Assembly (NCBI GenBank): GCA_004357015.1
Contig: SMXE01000198.1
Location: forward strand, 1 to 5,304
Reading direction: 5' to 3'
DNA from: Caldithrix sp.
GTDB lineage: Bacteria > Zhuqueibacterota > Zhuqueibacteria > Oceanimicrobiales > Oceanimicrobiaceae
Length of the DNA stretch: 5,304 nucleotides
The notes under the pieces are model-generated. The model made no database searches and was not told the DNA's origin. It was given only the letters and a program-made list of their open reading frames with translations. This document shows positions 1 to 5,304 of the stretch, one piece after another. A program made the translations under genes and the position numbers. How positions within the stretch are numbered: the first letter of the stretch is position 1; every line of letters starts with the position of its first letter.

Positions 1-571
1 GTTCCGGAAAAACATCCTGCTCGCCGACCACAGTGATGTCGTTGCTGTACCCGTAAAACCCGAAATCAGACACATCGGCTCGCATGCCATACCCGAAGCC
101 TTGATCGCTTTGCTGGAACTGCGTTTGCCACTTGCTGCTGACCGTGGATGCAAGCGTTACCTGCGGCCGCGGTCGGTATTGCAGTGTAGCCGAACCGGCG
201 TGAAAATTGACATCATTGTCAAATCCTGAAAATTGGTCTTTCAGAATATGGGAGAAAAACTGGGTGCTCGCCACGAGACGGTCAGATATTGGGTAGCTCA
301 AATCGATGCGCAAGTTCTGATTATCCTTCCAAAGATCTGAAGTCGGAATGCTCTGCAAAGTTGAACGGAAGTCCTCTCTCACCGCAAAAGTCACTTTGTT
401 ATCGAGTTGCTTTGTGTACCTGAGCAGATACAGCCACTCATAAATATTCAACTCTTGTCTGAATTTCAAACTCGTGACTTTCGGTTGTGCAGTCACCATT
501 TGCCCAGCCAAGACAAAAAAAACAAACCCAAGAGTAATAGGCTTAGACCGTATTTGCACAATAACATTCAA
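1..571 (-). CDS. Predicted secreted outer-membrane beta-barrel protein, N-terminal part (cut by window edge)
   Basis: I do not recognise a named family. The open frame begins near 571 and runs off the window at base 1, giving about 190 residues. Residues 1-28 look like a Sec signal peptide: a basic n-region (QIRSK), a hydrophobic core (ITLGFVFFVLAG) and a cleavage site after VTA, just before QPK. The mature part has many short alternating polar/aromatic stretches, such as LRIDLSYPIS, LVASTQFF, ATLQYRPRPQVTLAST and FGFYGYSNDITVVG. This pattern fits transmembrane beta-strands of an outer-membrane barrel. It lies 28 nt downstream of the DUF502 gene on the same strand, so it is probably the last or a late gene of that operon. 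The start is uncertain: TTG at 571 is used here, and GTG at 559 is in the same frame. The well-placed ATG at 576 is out of frame and meets TGA at once. The barrel call is inferred from sequence texture, not from a motif. Confidence 0.62.
   Translation of the reverse strand, partial: MNVIVQIRSKPITLGFVFFVLAGQMVTAQPKVTSLKFRQELNIYEWLYLLRYTKQLDNKVTFAVREDFRSTLQSIPTSDLWKDNQNLRIDLSYPISDRLVASTQFFSHILKDQFSGFDNDVNFHAGSATLQYRPRPQVTLASTVSSKWQTQFQQSDQGFGYGMRADVSDFGFYGYSNDITVVGEQDVFPE
515..522 (-). repeat. T8 homopolymer inside signal-peptide codons
   Basis: Eight T in a row on the minus strand, encoding part of the VFF of the signal-peptide core. In the neighbouring frame, ATG 567 starts a second signal-peptide-like reading (MLLCKYGLSLLLLGLFF) that would join the barrel frame if one T were added to the run. 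A run of this length can vary by slippage or be miscounted in sequencing. Confidence 0.6.
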
Positions 572-586
572 ACCATTAACGAAAGT

Positions 587-593
587 CTCCCTC
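587..593 (-). promoter_or_regulatory. Ribosome-binding site of the beta-barrel gene
   Basis: GAGGGAG on the minus strand, 7 nt after the DUF502 stop codon. It lies 10 nt before ATG 576, which is the ideal distance, but that ATG is followed by GTT and TGA. It lies 15 nt before the in-frame TTG 571, 19 nt before ATG 567 (another frame) and 27 nt before the in-frame GTG 559. The site therefore supports translation starting here but does not match any in-frame start well. Confidence 0.55.
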
Positions 594-599
594 AAGACG

Positions 600-1286
600 T
601 CATTTATTGCCCCTACCTACTTGCGCCCCTTTATCTGCGTTTCTGTTGGGCACGATGGCTCCGCCCGAAATAATGAGTTTTAACGCTTCCTCAATAGTCA
701 AGTCCAATTCGATGATTTCCGTCTTCGGCACAAACAGTAGAAACCCGGAGGTCGGATTCGGTGTTGTGGGAAGAAAAATGCTCACGACATCTTCATCTAT
801 CGATTCCTGAACCGGGCCTCGGGTATCCTGAGTGTAAAACCCAATGCAATAAATACCCGCTCTCGGGTATTCAAACAGAACCACTTTCTGAAATACTTCA
901 CGTTGGGAAGACAGGAACGCATGGCTGATTTGCTTGATGGCGCCATAAATGCGATTGATCAACGGAATGCGAGCGACGAATTGATCACCCACGGCGACCA
1001 GCTTTTTGCCAAAATAGTTGCGTGCCGCCGCGCCAGTAACAATGATCAGGATTATTAACGTAACGAAGCCAATGCCCGGAATGGGTTTTCCCAGCGTCGT
1101 GCCAAAGGTTTCAAGAATAAGCTCATAGACAAAACCGCGCAGAATGCCATCAATGGCCAGAAACAGATTCCAGATAATGTAGCCCGTCAAGACCAGTGGC
1201 ACCAGGACAACGAGCCCCGTAAAAAAGTATGCCCGGATTCGCTTGCCCATTCCGCCTTTGGGCGTCAGTAGAACCGGTTCAGTCAT
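600..1286 (-). CDS. DUF502 family inner-membrane protein
   Basis: A complete 228-residue protein, close to the usual length of about 200 for DUF502 (Pfam PF04367). There are two membrane segments, at about residues 19-45 (YFFTGLVVLVPLVLTGYIIW) and 72-88 (IGFVTLIILIIVTGAAA), and then a soluble C-terminal domain. Family-typical stretches are the basic RIRAYFFTG entry, RIPLINRIYGAIKQI (107-120), the aromatic VVLFEYPRAG (135-144), VSIFLPTTPNPTSGFLLFVP (168-187) and the late SGGAIVP (207-213). The biochemical role of DUF502 proteins is not established, and none is visible here. ATG 1286 is chosen because it overlaps the TGA of the upstream FtsB-like gene (ATGA) and has a strong ribosome-binding site 10 nt upstream. 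An internal Met at residue 13 is a weaker alternative. The overlap implies translational coupling, so the protein is probably made together with the division protein. Confidence 0.93.
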   Translation of the reverse strand: MTEPVLLTPKGGMGKRIRAYFFTGLVVLVPLVLTGYIIWNLFLAIDGILRGFVYELILETFGTTLGKPIPGIGFVTLIILIIVTGAAARNYFGKKLVAVGDQFVARIPLINRIYGAIKQISHAFLSSQREVFQKVVLFEYPRAGIYCIGFYTQDTRGPVQESIDEDVVSIFLPTTPNPTSGFLLFVPKTEIIELDLTIEEALKLIISGGAIVPNRNADKGAQVGRGNK

Positions 1287-1579
1287 TCGCCGTTCGCCTC
1301 CCTCAAAAGATAGACCTTCTCACCCGGCTTGACCATGTTATAGCGTTCCCGCGCAATCTTCTCGATGTAATCCGGATCGTGCTGCAACCGATCTAGTTTC
1401 CCCAACACAAGGTCACGTTCGACCCCGCCCTGCCGAATCTGTGCTTGCAGCTGTTCTTTGGCGCCATGTAGCCGCCACAAATTATAGAAATTATAGTCGC
1501 CGCCGAAACCAAGGTAGCCGACAATGGCCAGAGCAACCATTCCCCAAAGACATCCTTGCCATTTCTTCTTCGATCTCAT
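1283..1579 (-). CDS. FtsB/DivIC-family cell-division (septum formation initiator) protein
   Basis: A 98-residue bitopic membrane protein, the normal size for the FtsB/DivIC family (septum formation initiator, Pfam PF04977). In order it has a basic cytoplasmic tail (MRSKKKW), one membrane helix at about residues 9-27, a heptad-like coiled-coil segment at about 36-66 (HGAKEQLQAQIRQ, LVLGKLDRLQ), and the C-terminal block DPDYIEKIARERYNMVKPGEKVYLL (68-92), the most conserved part of the family. By family knowledge these proteins join FtsL and FtsQ/DivIB in a complex that links early divisome assembly to activation of septal peptidoglycan synthesis. The gene begins 11 nt after the DUF92 stop and overlaps DUF502 by 4 nt. 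In many bacteria ftsB follows enolase; here DUF92 takes that place. I leave the symbol empty because FtsB and DivIC orthologues cannot be told apart from this sequence alone. Confidence 0.88.
   Translation of the reverse strand: MRSKKKWQGCLWGMVALAIVGYLGFGGDYNFYNLWRLHGAKEQLQAQIRQGGVERDLVLGKLDRLQHDPDYIEKIARERYNMVKPGEKVYLLREANGE
1296..1304 (-). promoter_or_regulatory. Ribosome-binding site of the DUF502 gene inside the upstream gene
   Basis: GAGGGAGGC on the minus strand, embedded in the last codons of the FtsB-like gene and about 10 nt before ATG 1286. It supports the ATGA overlap start over the internal Met-13 start. Confidence 0.7.
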
Positions 1580-1590
1580 CTTCTAAACTC

Positions 1591-2496
1591 TCATGTTATT
1601 TCACAAATGAACGCAAGTCCGACCCAACAAAACAGCACTGCGAACGAACCGGCAAATAAATTTACTACGTCATTATTCGCCCATGAAACACCCGCTACCC
1701 TGGAAACCGCCGAATCCGGACAGTGAGGTTTAACTTCTGTGATGCTTCCGCACCTTTGACAAATGTACCTCGCCTGCCAGGTCGCGCCCATGACGCTGTC
1801 ACACACTTGCCCGAGAAAGGCAGCACAGATCAAGACAAGCAGACAGGAAATATGAAACTGAAATGGAATCTCCAGGTTCAGCGCCGACAAACCAACCACC
1901 CCAAGAAACGACGCGCCTGCCAACGCCGCAACCGTTCCGACCAGCGTGATCCCACCAGACACACCCGCTGAAGTTGGCCGGAAGCCAACGATTGACCTCG
2001 GTTGTTGGCTCGAAAGCACCCCCAGCTCTGTCGCCCACGTATCCGCAGTGGCACAGGCCAACGCTGCGACATACAGGAAAGAAAAAATATCGTTCTGAGA
2101 AAAGTACCAGGATATCAGAAGCAAGGTAGGAACCAATCCGTTTGCCAGGACTTGCATACAGTCCCTTTGGGAAGTTTTTGCGATGTGTGACACCAGTTTT
2201 GACTTTCTTTCATATCCCAGTTTAGAGAGCAAACTCGACGAAGCGAAAAAAACGAGCATCGGGATGCTAAACCCCACTCGTCCCAAAGCAAAAACAACAC
2301 TTCCCATAAAGAACGCAGAAAAGGCACCCCCTCCCGTTAACAGGCGGAAGCGATATGAAACAGCCGCGATGATGCCGGCCAGGACGATGCCAATCAACCA
2401 ATCAAGAGGGTGCCACAAGCTCATATATTTTTGGTATTTAAGAAAATTTCCCGCAAAAGTCAATGATTTTGAGCGACCGGACTCCGGTTGTTGCAA
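1591..2496 (-). CDS. DUF92 family integral membrane protein (VTE6/phytyl-phosphate kinase relatives)
   Basis: A 301-residue polytopic membrane protein of the DUF92 family (Pfam PF01940). Conserved blocks are RDCMQVLANG (111-120), ATADTWATELG (149-159), GFRPTSAGVSGGIT (171-184), GQVCDSVMGA (229-238), a Cys/His cluster with C246, C249, H258 and C259, and NNDVVN (274-279). Several hydrophobic segments lie between them. The characterised plant relative VTE6 phosphorylates phytyl phosphate in tocopherol synthesis; bacterial members may act on isoprenoid phosphates, but the substrate here is unknown. The start is ambiguous. TTG 2496 has AAGGTGAG just upstream and is preceded two codons earlier by an in-frame stop. 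ATG 2424 (residue 25) has no visible ribosome-binding site but fits the family better, since the first membrane helix follows at once. It is the first gene of the leftward operon. A candidate DnaA-box region lies upstream, and I found no clear promoter for it. Confidence 0.9.
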   Translation of the reverse strand: MQQPESGRSKSLTFAGNFLKYQKYMSLWHPLDWLIGIVLAGIIAAVSYRFRLLTGGGAFSAFFMGSVVFALGRVGFSIPMLVFFASSSLLSKLGYERKSKLVSHIAKTSQRDCMQVLANGLVPTLLLISWYFSQNDIFSFLYVAALACATADTWATELGVLSSQQPRSIVGFRPTSAGVSGGITLVGTVAALAGASFLGVVGLSALNLEIPFQFHISCLLVLICAAFLGQVCDSVMGATWQARYICQRCGSITEVKPHCPDSAVSRVAGVSWANNDVVNLFAGSFAVLFCWVGLAFICEIT

Positions 2497-2799
2497 TTCT
2501 CACCTTCAACCCCGTGACATAAACAAACTGCCTGCTCTTGCCAACGGACCATTCCGCACCCGGAGGTTGCATTTGTCCCGTCGCAGTGAGTATCTCTTAT
2601 CACACTGGTTGCAAAAATTACTCACTTCTTCTTTGTTAACCACGCGAAGTTCAACATCGTACCACATCAACCTCTTACGAGACACAGATCTGGCAAAATA
2701 TCGCCAGGGGAATGAGTAAAGAAGAAACCTCGAAACGCTCGGCTGCGATTATCTCAACTGAAACGGTAAACTTCTCTCGATCCATCCCATCTGCACAAC

Positions 2800-2808
2800 T
2801 TATCCACA
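2800..2808 (+). promoter_or_regulatory. DnaA box (perfect TTATCCACA)
   Basis: An exact match to the high-affinity DnaA-box consensus TTATNCACA. It sits about 80 bp to the left of the AT-rich core and has the same orientation as the perfect box at 3086. A weaker similarity (ATCTGCACA, two mismatches) lies just before it at 2789-2797. Confidence 0.6.
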
Positions 2809-2942
2809 ACATATCAACCACTTGAAGCCGCAGGCGGAATAACTCATTCGTGGAATCATGCGACGGCACTTCGTGCTCAAATCAAGAACAATATTGAGTA
2901 CTGAGCAGGCAAACCGATTTCAATAATAACAACACAAACTAC

Positions 2943-2962
2943 TTATAATAAACAGTTTATAA
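2943..2962. repeat. AT-rich dyad TTATAA/ATAAAC-A-GTTTAT
   Basis: ATAAAC (2948-2953) and GTTTAT (2955-2960) form a perfect inverted repeat around a single A. Two copies of the self-complementary TTATAA start at 2943 and 2957. It could be an operator for a dimeric regulator or part of a melting region. TATAAT at 2944-2949 lacks a matching -35 box, so I do not call a promoter. Confidence 0.4.
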
Positions 2963-3000
2963 CCGAATGTTATGATGACAATACAGAAACCGACGTTGAG

Positions 3001-3045
3001 AAGTTGTGGTTTGCGTATCAATCGCAACTTATTGTGAATCATAAG
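3001..3045. repeat. Cluster of small overlapping inverted repeats with a weak DnaA box
   Basis: Three short dyads overlap here: AAGTTG (3001-3006) with CAACTT (3025-3030), TTGCG (3011-3015) with CGCAA (3023-3027), and CTTAT (3028-3032) with ATAAG (3041-3045). The last encloses TGTGAATCA (3033-3041), a minus-strand DnaA box with one mismatch to consensus. Since the arms share bases, only some can pair at one time. Confidence 0.35.
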
Positions 3046-3085
3046 AAAGCTTAACATATCCAGGGGAAGGCCTATGTTGCAGAAG

Positions 3086-3118
3086 TTATCCACATCTTGT
3101 TCACACGACTGTGGAAAG
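3086..3118 (+). promoter_or_regulatory. DnaA-box cluster (one perfect, two weaker)
   Basis: TTATCCACA at 3086-3094 is a perfect box. Two bases later TTGTTCACA (3097-3105) repeats the motif in tandem with one mismatch. TGTGGAAAG (3110-3118) reads on the other strand as CTTTCCACA, which has one mismatch to the relaxed form TTWTNCACA. Close tandem spacing is typical of cooperative DnaA binding at origins and at DnaA-controlled promoters. The cluster ends about 55 bp before the -35 box of the peptidase promoter. Confidence 0.5.
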
Positions 3119-3173
3119 GCAGCGCTACCGGCCTCCAGGGGTCGAATTCTCCCGTGCTCCTGCTACAAATTCT

Positions 3174-3202
3174 TTGACTCTGGTGGCGTAAATTGATATA
3201 TT
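3174..3202 (+). promoter_or_regulatory. Sigma70-type promoter of the M28 peptidase gene
   Basis: TTGACT (3174-3179) and TATATT (3197-3202) are separated by exactly 17 nt. TG at 3194-3195, one base before the -10 box, makes it an extended -10. Transcription would begin near 3209, leaving a leader of about 45 nt before ATG 3255. The upstream DnaA-box cluster is near enough to influence it. Confidence 0.65.
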
Positions 3203-3254
3203 CGGTCAACCCTCCCGGCATGATTTTTCCAACTACTTAAACTCGGAGACCGAC

Positions 3255-4814
3255 ATGAAACGAAATGCTGCGATGCTGATAATCATCCTGCTGTTTACGG
3301 GAAGCTCTGGTGCGCAGGAGTTCATCGACCTCGATATTGTTGCTAAAATAAAGTCGGAGGGATTCCAACGCTCACAGGTTGAAGAGACGCTCTTTTATTT
3401 GACTGACGTTCACGGTCCGCGACTCACCAACTCGCCTAACTACCGTGCGGCCGCCGAATGGTGTGTTGACCGCCTGAAGGAGTGGCAACTGGTGGATGCC
3501 ACATTGGAACCGTGGGGAACATTCGGGCATGGCTGGACAGTTGAACATTTCTCCATTGAAATGATGGCGCCTCGATACCTGAACATCATTGCTTACCCCA
3601 AAGCCTGGACCTCTGGGACTCAAGGAAGGATTTCCGGCCCGCCAATTCTACTCGATGTCGAGTCCGAAGAAGACCTGGAAGATTACAGGGGCAAGCTGCA
3701 GGGCGCGATCGTTATGACCAAGCCCGGGAGAGAAGCCGAGACGCACTTCGAAGCCGATGCCATCCGGCACTCAGATGAGGATCTTGCCGACCTGGCGCAG
3801 GCACCGGAACCCGGCAGCAAACCAGCCTGGTGGGCCAGAAAAGCCGAATTCCGCAAGCGGCGCGCGCTGCAAAAAAAGATGGCCGGGTTTTTCAAAGAAG
3901 AAGGCGTGGCTGTGTGGCTTTCGGCAAGTCCGAGAGAGCACGGCACGATTATCGCCCAAAGCGGCGGGTCGCGCGATATGAATGCAGAGCCAACCGTACC
4001 GCAGTTGGCCGTTGCGGCCGAACATTATTCACGAATTGCACGGCTGCTGCAACATAACATTCCGGTTGACCTCACTATCGATATCAAGACACAGTTTTTC
4101 ACTGACGATTCTCTCGGCTACAATGTGGTGGCTGAAATCCCGGGAACAGATAGAAGGCGGAAAGAGGAAATCGTAATGCTGGGCGGGCACCTCGATTCCT
4201 GGCACGCCGGCACCGGCGCTAGCGATAACGCGGCGGGCTGTGTTGTGGCGATGGAAGCTGTACGGATACTCAAAGCCATCGGCGTGCGGCCGAAGCGAAC
4301 TATCCGCATCGCGCTCTGGAGCGGCGAAGAGCAGGGTATTCTTGGCTCAAAGGGATACGTCACAAAGCACTTTGGTGATCGCGAAACCATGGAACTGAAG
4401 CCGGAACACGCCAACTTTTCCGCCTACTTTAATCTCGACAACGGTACCGGCAAAATTCGCGGCATCTACTTGCAGGAAAACGATGCGGTGCGGCCCATCT
4501 TCGCGGCCTACCTTGAGCCGTTCCACGACCTCGGCGCACAGACGCTGACCATTCGAAATGCGGGTGGTACCGACCATCTCTCCTTCGACGCAATCGGGCT
4601 GCCCGGCTTCCAGTTTATTCAGGACCCCATCGACTACCGCACGCGTACGCACCACACCAACATGGATGTCTACGACCACGCGCTTCCGGGCGACCTGATG
4701 CAAGCCTCAGTGATCATGGCGTCATTTGTCTACCACTCTGCGATGCGGAATGAAAAGCTGCCGCGCAAGGCGTTGCCAAAAGCGAAGGTTGAGGCCGCGA
4801 ACGGTGGTCAGTGA
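3255..4814 (+). CDS. Secreted M28-family zinc metallopeptidase with PA-type insert
   Basis: A complete 519-residue protein. GGAG lies 6 nt before ATG 3255. The N-terminus is a Sec signal peptide (MKRNAAMLIIILLFTGSSGA, cleavage before QEF) with no lipobox Cys, so export to the periplasm or outside is expected. A pro/lid segment follows (about 25-110), then a protease-associated-like insert (about 120-265) with a charged helical stretch (RKAEFRKRRALQKKMAGFFKEEG), then the peptidase domain (about 285-495). The M28 metal ligands are all present: H312 in GGHLDSW, D324 in GASDNAAG (bridging), E358/E359 in SGEEQG (catalytic base and ligand), D395 in FNLDNG, and H466 or H467 in RTHHTNMD. The layout resembles carboxypeptidase Q-like and aminopeptidase members, which remove terminal residues from peptides; exact specificity cannot be read. 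A promoter stands directly upstream and no partner gene follows, so it is probably monocistronic. Confidence 0.95.
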   Translation: MKRNAAMLIIILLFTGSSGAQEFIDLDIVAKIKSEGFQRSQVEETLFYLTDVHGPRLTNSPNYRAAAEWCVDRLKEWQLVDATLEPWGTFGHGWTVEHFSIEMMAPRYLNIIAYPKAWTSGTQGRISGPPILLDVESEEDLEDYRGKLQGAIVMTKPGREAETHFEADAIRHSDEDLADLAQAPEPGSKPAWWARKAEFRKRRALQKKMAGFFKEEGVAVWLSASPREHGTIIAQSGGSRDMNAEPTVPQLAVAAEHYSRIARLLQHNIPVDLTIDIKTQFFTDDSLGYNVVAEIPGTDRRRKEEIVMLGGHLDSWHAGTGASDNAAGCVVAMEAVRILKAIGVRPKRTIRIALWSGEEQGILGSKGYVTKHFGDRETMELKPEHANFSAYFNLDNGTGKIRGIYLQENDAVRPIFAAYLEPFHDLGAQTLTIRNAGGTDHLSFDAIGLPGFQFIQDPIDYRTRTHHTNMDVYDHALPGDLMQASVIMASFVYHSAMRNEKLPRKALPKAKVEAANGGQ

Positions 4815-5200
4815 TCGAGGCGATGGAACAAAATTCCCCAATCCCTTTAGTCCTACCTCAACGTACATTGTCCGTTCCTTCCAAGGTTGCGCTAAGGATT
4901 TTTCCAATTACCGGGCAGGAGGTAAGGCCTCTGGTGAACCAAAACCAGTCTCAGGGACCGCAGTAGGTTTGACTGGGATGGCACGAACCATGATGGCCGG
5001 CGCGTGGCCTCCGCCCTTACATCTACATCATTAGGACTGGACGACAAAGACTCTGCAAAAAGATATTGCTTTTGAGTAAAGGCGCAAAATCAAACCTGCC
5101 AAACTGTGACACCCACGGCCCCGAAGCGTCCTTCACCGCTGCAGGAAACGTTCTTTGAAAGTCGGCTCCTTGCCTGCCACACATTTGTCGGAAAGACGCG

Positions 5201-5236
5201 GTTGGTGATCGGGAGCGTGCTCACAGCTCCGCCAAC
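5201..5236. repeat. Imperfect two-stage hairpin
   Basis: GTTGG (5201-5205) pairs with CCAAC (5232-5236), and inside it GGAGC (5212-5216) pairs with GCTCC (5226-5230), with an unequal internal loop and a 9-nt terminal loop. It spans the stop codon of the minus-strand frame at 5223. It has no T-tract on either side, so it is not a standard intrinsic terminator. Confidence 0.3.
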
Positions 5237-5304
5237 TTTGAGCCTATGAGTGTCGCTGAAACTTCGCCGATTACCCAGGTCGGGATCACATCAGCGATGC
5301 CATA
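5221..5304 (-). other. Possible C-terminal end of a gene entering from the right, low confidence
   Basis: The minus-strand frame from 5304 encodes 27 residues (YGIADVIPTWVIGEVSATLI, then GSKLAEL) and ends at TGA 5223-5221. After that stop the same frame stays open for 65 more codons, to TAG 5025-5023; this part includes an ATG at 5184. It could be the tail of a real gene, a gene broken by a stop, or chance. I recognise no family. Confidence 0.18.

Larger units (their letters stand above)
2881..3060. other. AT-rich core between the DnaA boxes
   Basis: By direct count about 59 of 180 bases are G or C (33%), clearly lower than the flanking genes. It includes runs such as TTCAATAATAACAAC and ACTTATAATAAACAG. 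It lies between the perfect DnaA boxes at 2800 and 3086, the position expected for an unwinding element, although AT-richness is also common in ordinary promoter regions. Confidence 0.5.
2497..3254. other. Divergent intergenic region, candidate replication origin or DnaA-regulated region
   Basis: About 760 bp separate the leftward operon from the rightward peptidase gene, with no credible coding frame on either strand. The region contains two perfect DnaA boxes, two weaker boxes beside the second, one further one-mismatch box, an AT-rich core, small dyads and one clear promoter near its right end; these are listed separately. The part between 2497 and about 2790 is less structured. It has a short direct repeat GGTTGCA (2565-2571 and 2607-2613) but nothing I can name. 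Genes point away from the region on both sides, as expected of forks leaving an origin. No dnaA, dnaN or partition gene is in the window to support this. Confidence 0.4.
4815..5304. other. Region downstream of the peptidase with no identified gene
   Basis: I see no gene here that I would defend. No strong terminator follows the peptidase stop: GGAA-CAAAA-TTCC (4833-4845) is only a 4-bp stem and has no T-tract. An imperfect A/T-rich hairpin (CAAAAAG and CTTTTG, near 5055-5075) is also weak. A plus-strand frame that overlaps the peptidase end stays open to 5034, but its translation has no domain-like features. From 5304 down to 5023 a minus-strand frame is open except for one stop (see the next entry). 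Confidence 0.5.

Noticed and set aside
407..683. Plus-strand open frames over the barrel start and the DUF502 end
   Set aside because: They are antisense to signal-peptide and DUF502 codons; the translations look random and there is no supporting start site.
2591..2604. TTATCACAC as a further DnaA box
   Set aside because: It lacks one base of the consensus spacing, giving four mismatches when aligned to TTATCCACA.
2183..2719. Plus-strand open frame of 178 codons
   Set aside because: It lies mostly antisense to the DUF92 gene, whose conserved motifs are unmistakable. The translation is basic, has no domain-like features and no good ribosome-binding site.
2675..2869. Minus-strand open frame of 64 codons in the intergenic region
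   Set aside because: It has no ribosome-binding site, no recognisable domain, and spans a perfect DnaA box; best explained as chance.
3131..3160. tRNA or tmRNA-like end around GGGGTCGAATTCTCCC
   Set aside because: It resembles a T-arm only loosely: the loop lacks TTCGA in the right register, no D-arm or anticodon arm can be placed upstream, and there is no acceptor stem partner.
4833..4845. Terminator after the peptidase gene (GGAA-CAAAA-TTCC)
   Set aside because: A 4-bp stem without a following T-tract is too weak to call.
4726..5034. Plus-strand frame overlapping the peptidase end and running 220 nt beyond it
   Set aside because: It starts inside the peptidase gene in another frame with no start signal, and its translation (rich in Pro, His and Arg at the ends) shows no protein-like pattern.
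1..5304. CRISPR array, insertion sequence or phage genes
   Set aside because: There are no regularly spaced direct repeats, no transposase or integrase-like frames and no terminal inverted repeats with target duplications in the window.

Overview
The window reads as a chromosomal segment of a Gram-negative, probably uncultured bacterium. Shine-Dalgarno-like sites precede most genes, two proteins carry Sec-type signal peptides, and one of them looks like an outer-membrane beta-barrel. The coding regions are moderately GC-rich and the central intergenic region is clearly AT-rich. No gene fixes the phylum. A secreted M28 peptidase beside a DUF92/FtsB-like/DUF502 cluster would suit the Fibrobacteres-Chlorobi-Bacteroidetes side of the tree or a related candidate phylum, but that is only an inference.

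Left half (1-2496, all minus strand): four tightly spaced genes that look like one operon, read right to left. They are a DUF92 integral membrane protein (relatives of the plant phytyl-phosphate kinase VTE6), a short FtsB/DivIC-type division protein 11 nt downstream, a DUF502 membrane protein overlapping it by 4 nt (ATGA), and, 28 nt further on, the N-terminal part of a predicted secreted beta-barrel protein that leaves the window at base 1. The start of the barrel gene is problematic: the ATG best placed behind a good ribosome-binding site runs into TGA after two codons, and a T8 run lies in the signal-peptide codons.

Centre (2497-3254): a divergent intergenic region of about 760 bp with no credible gene. 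It holds two perfect DnaA boxes (TTATCCACA), two weaker boxes clustered with the second, a further one-mismatch box, a 180-bp stretch of about 33% GC with several small dyads, and a well-formed sigma70-type promoter reading into the gene on the right. Genes diverge from it on both sides. It is a candidate replication origin or a DnaA-controlled regulatory region and is the most interesting part of the window.

Right half (3255-4814, plus strand): a complete secreted M28-family zinc metallopeptidase with a PA-type insert and all expected metal ligands. The last 490 bp (4815-5304) contain no gene I can identify. There is a small interrupted minus-strand open frame running in from the right edge, and an imperfect hairpin at its internal stop.
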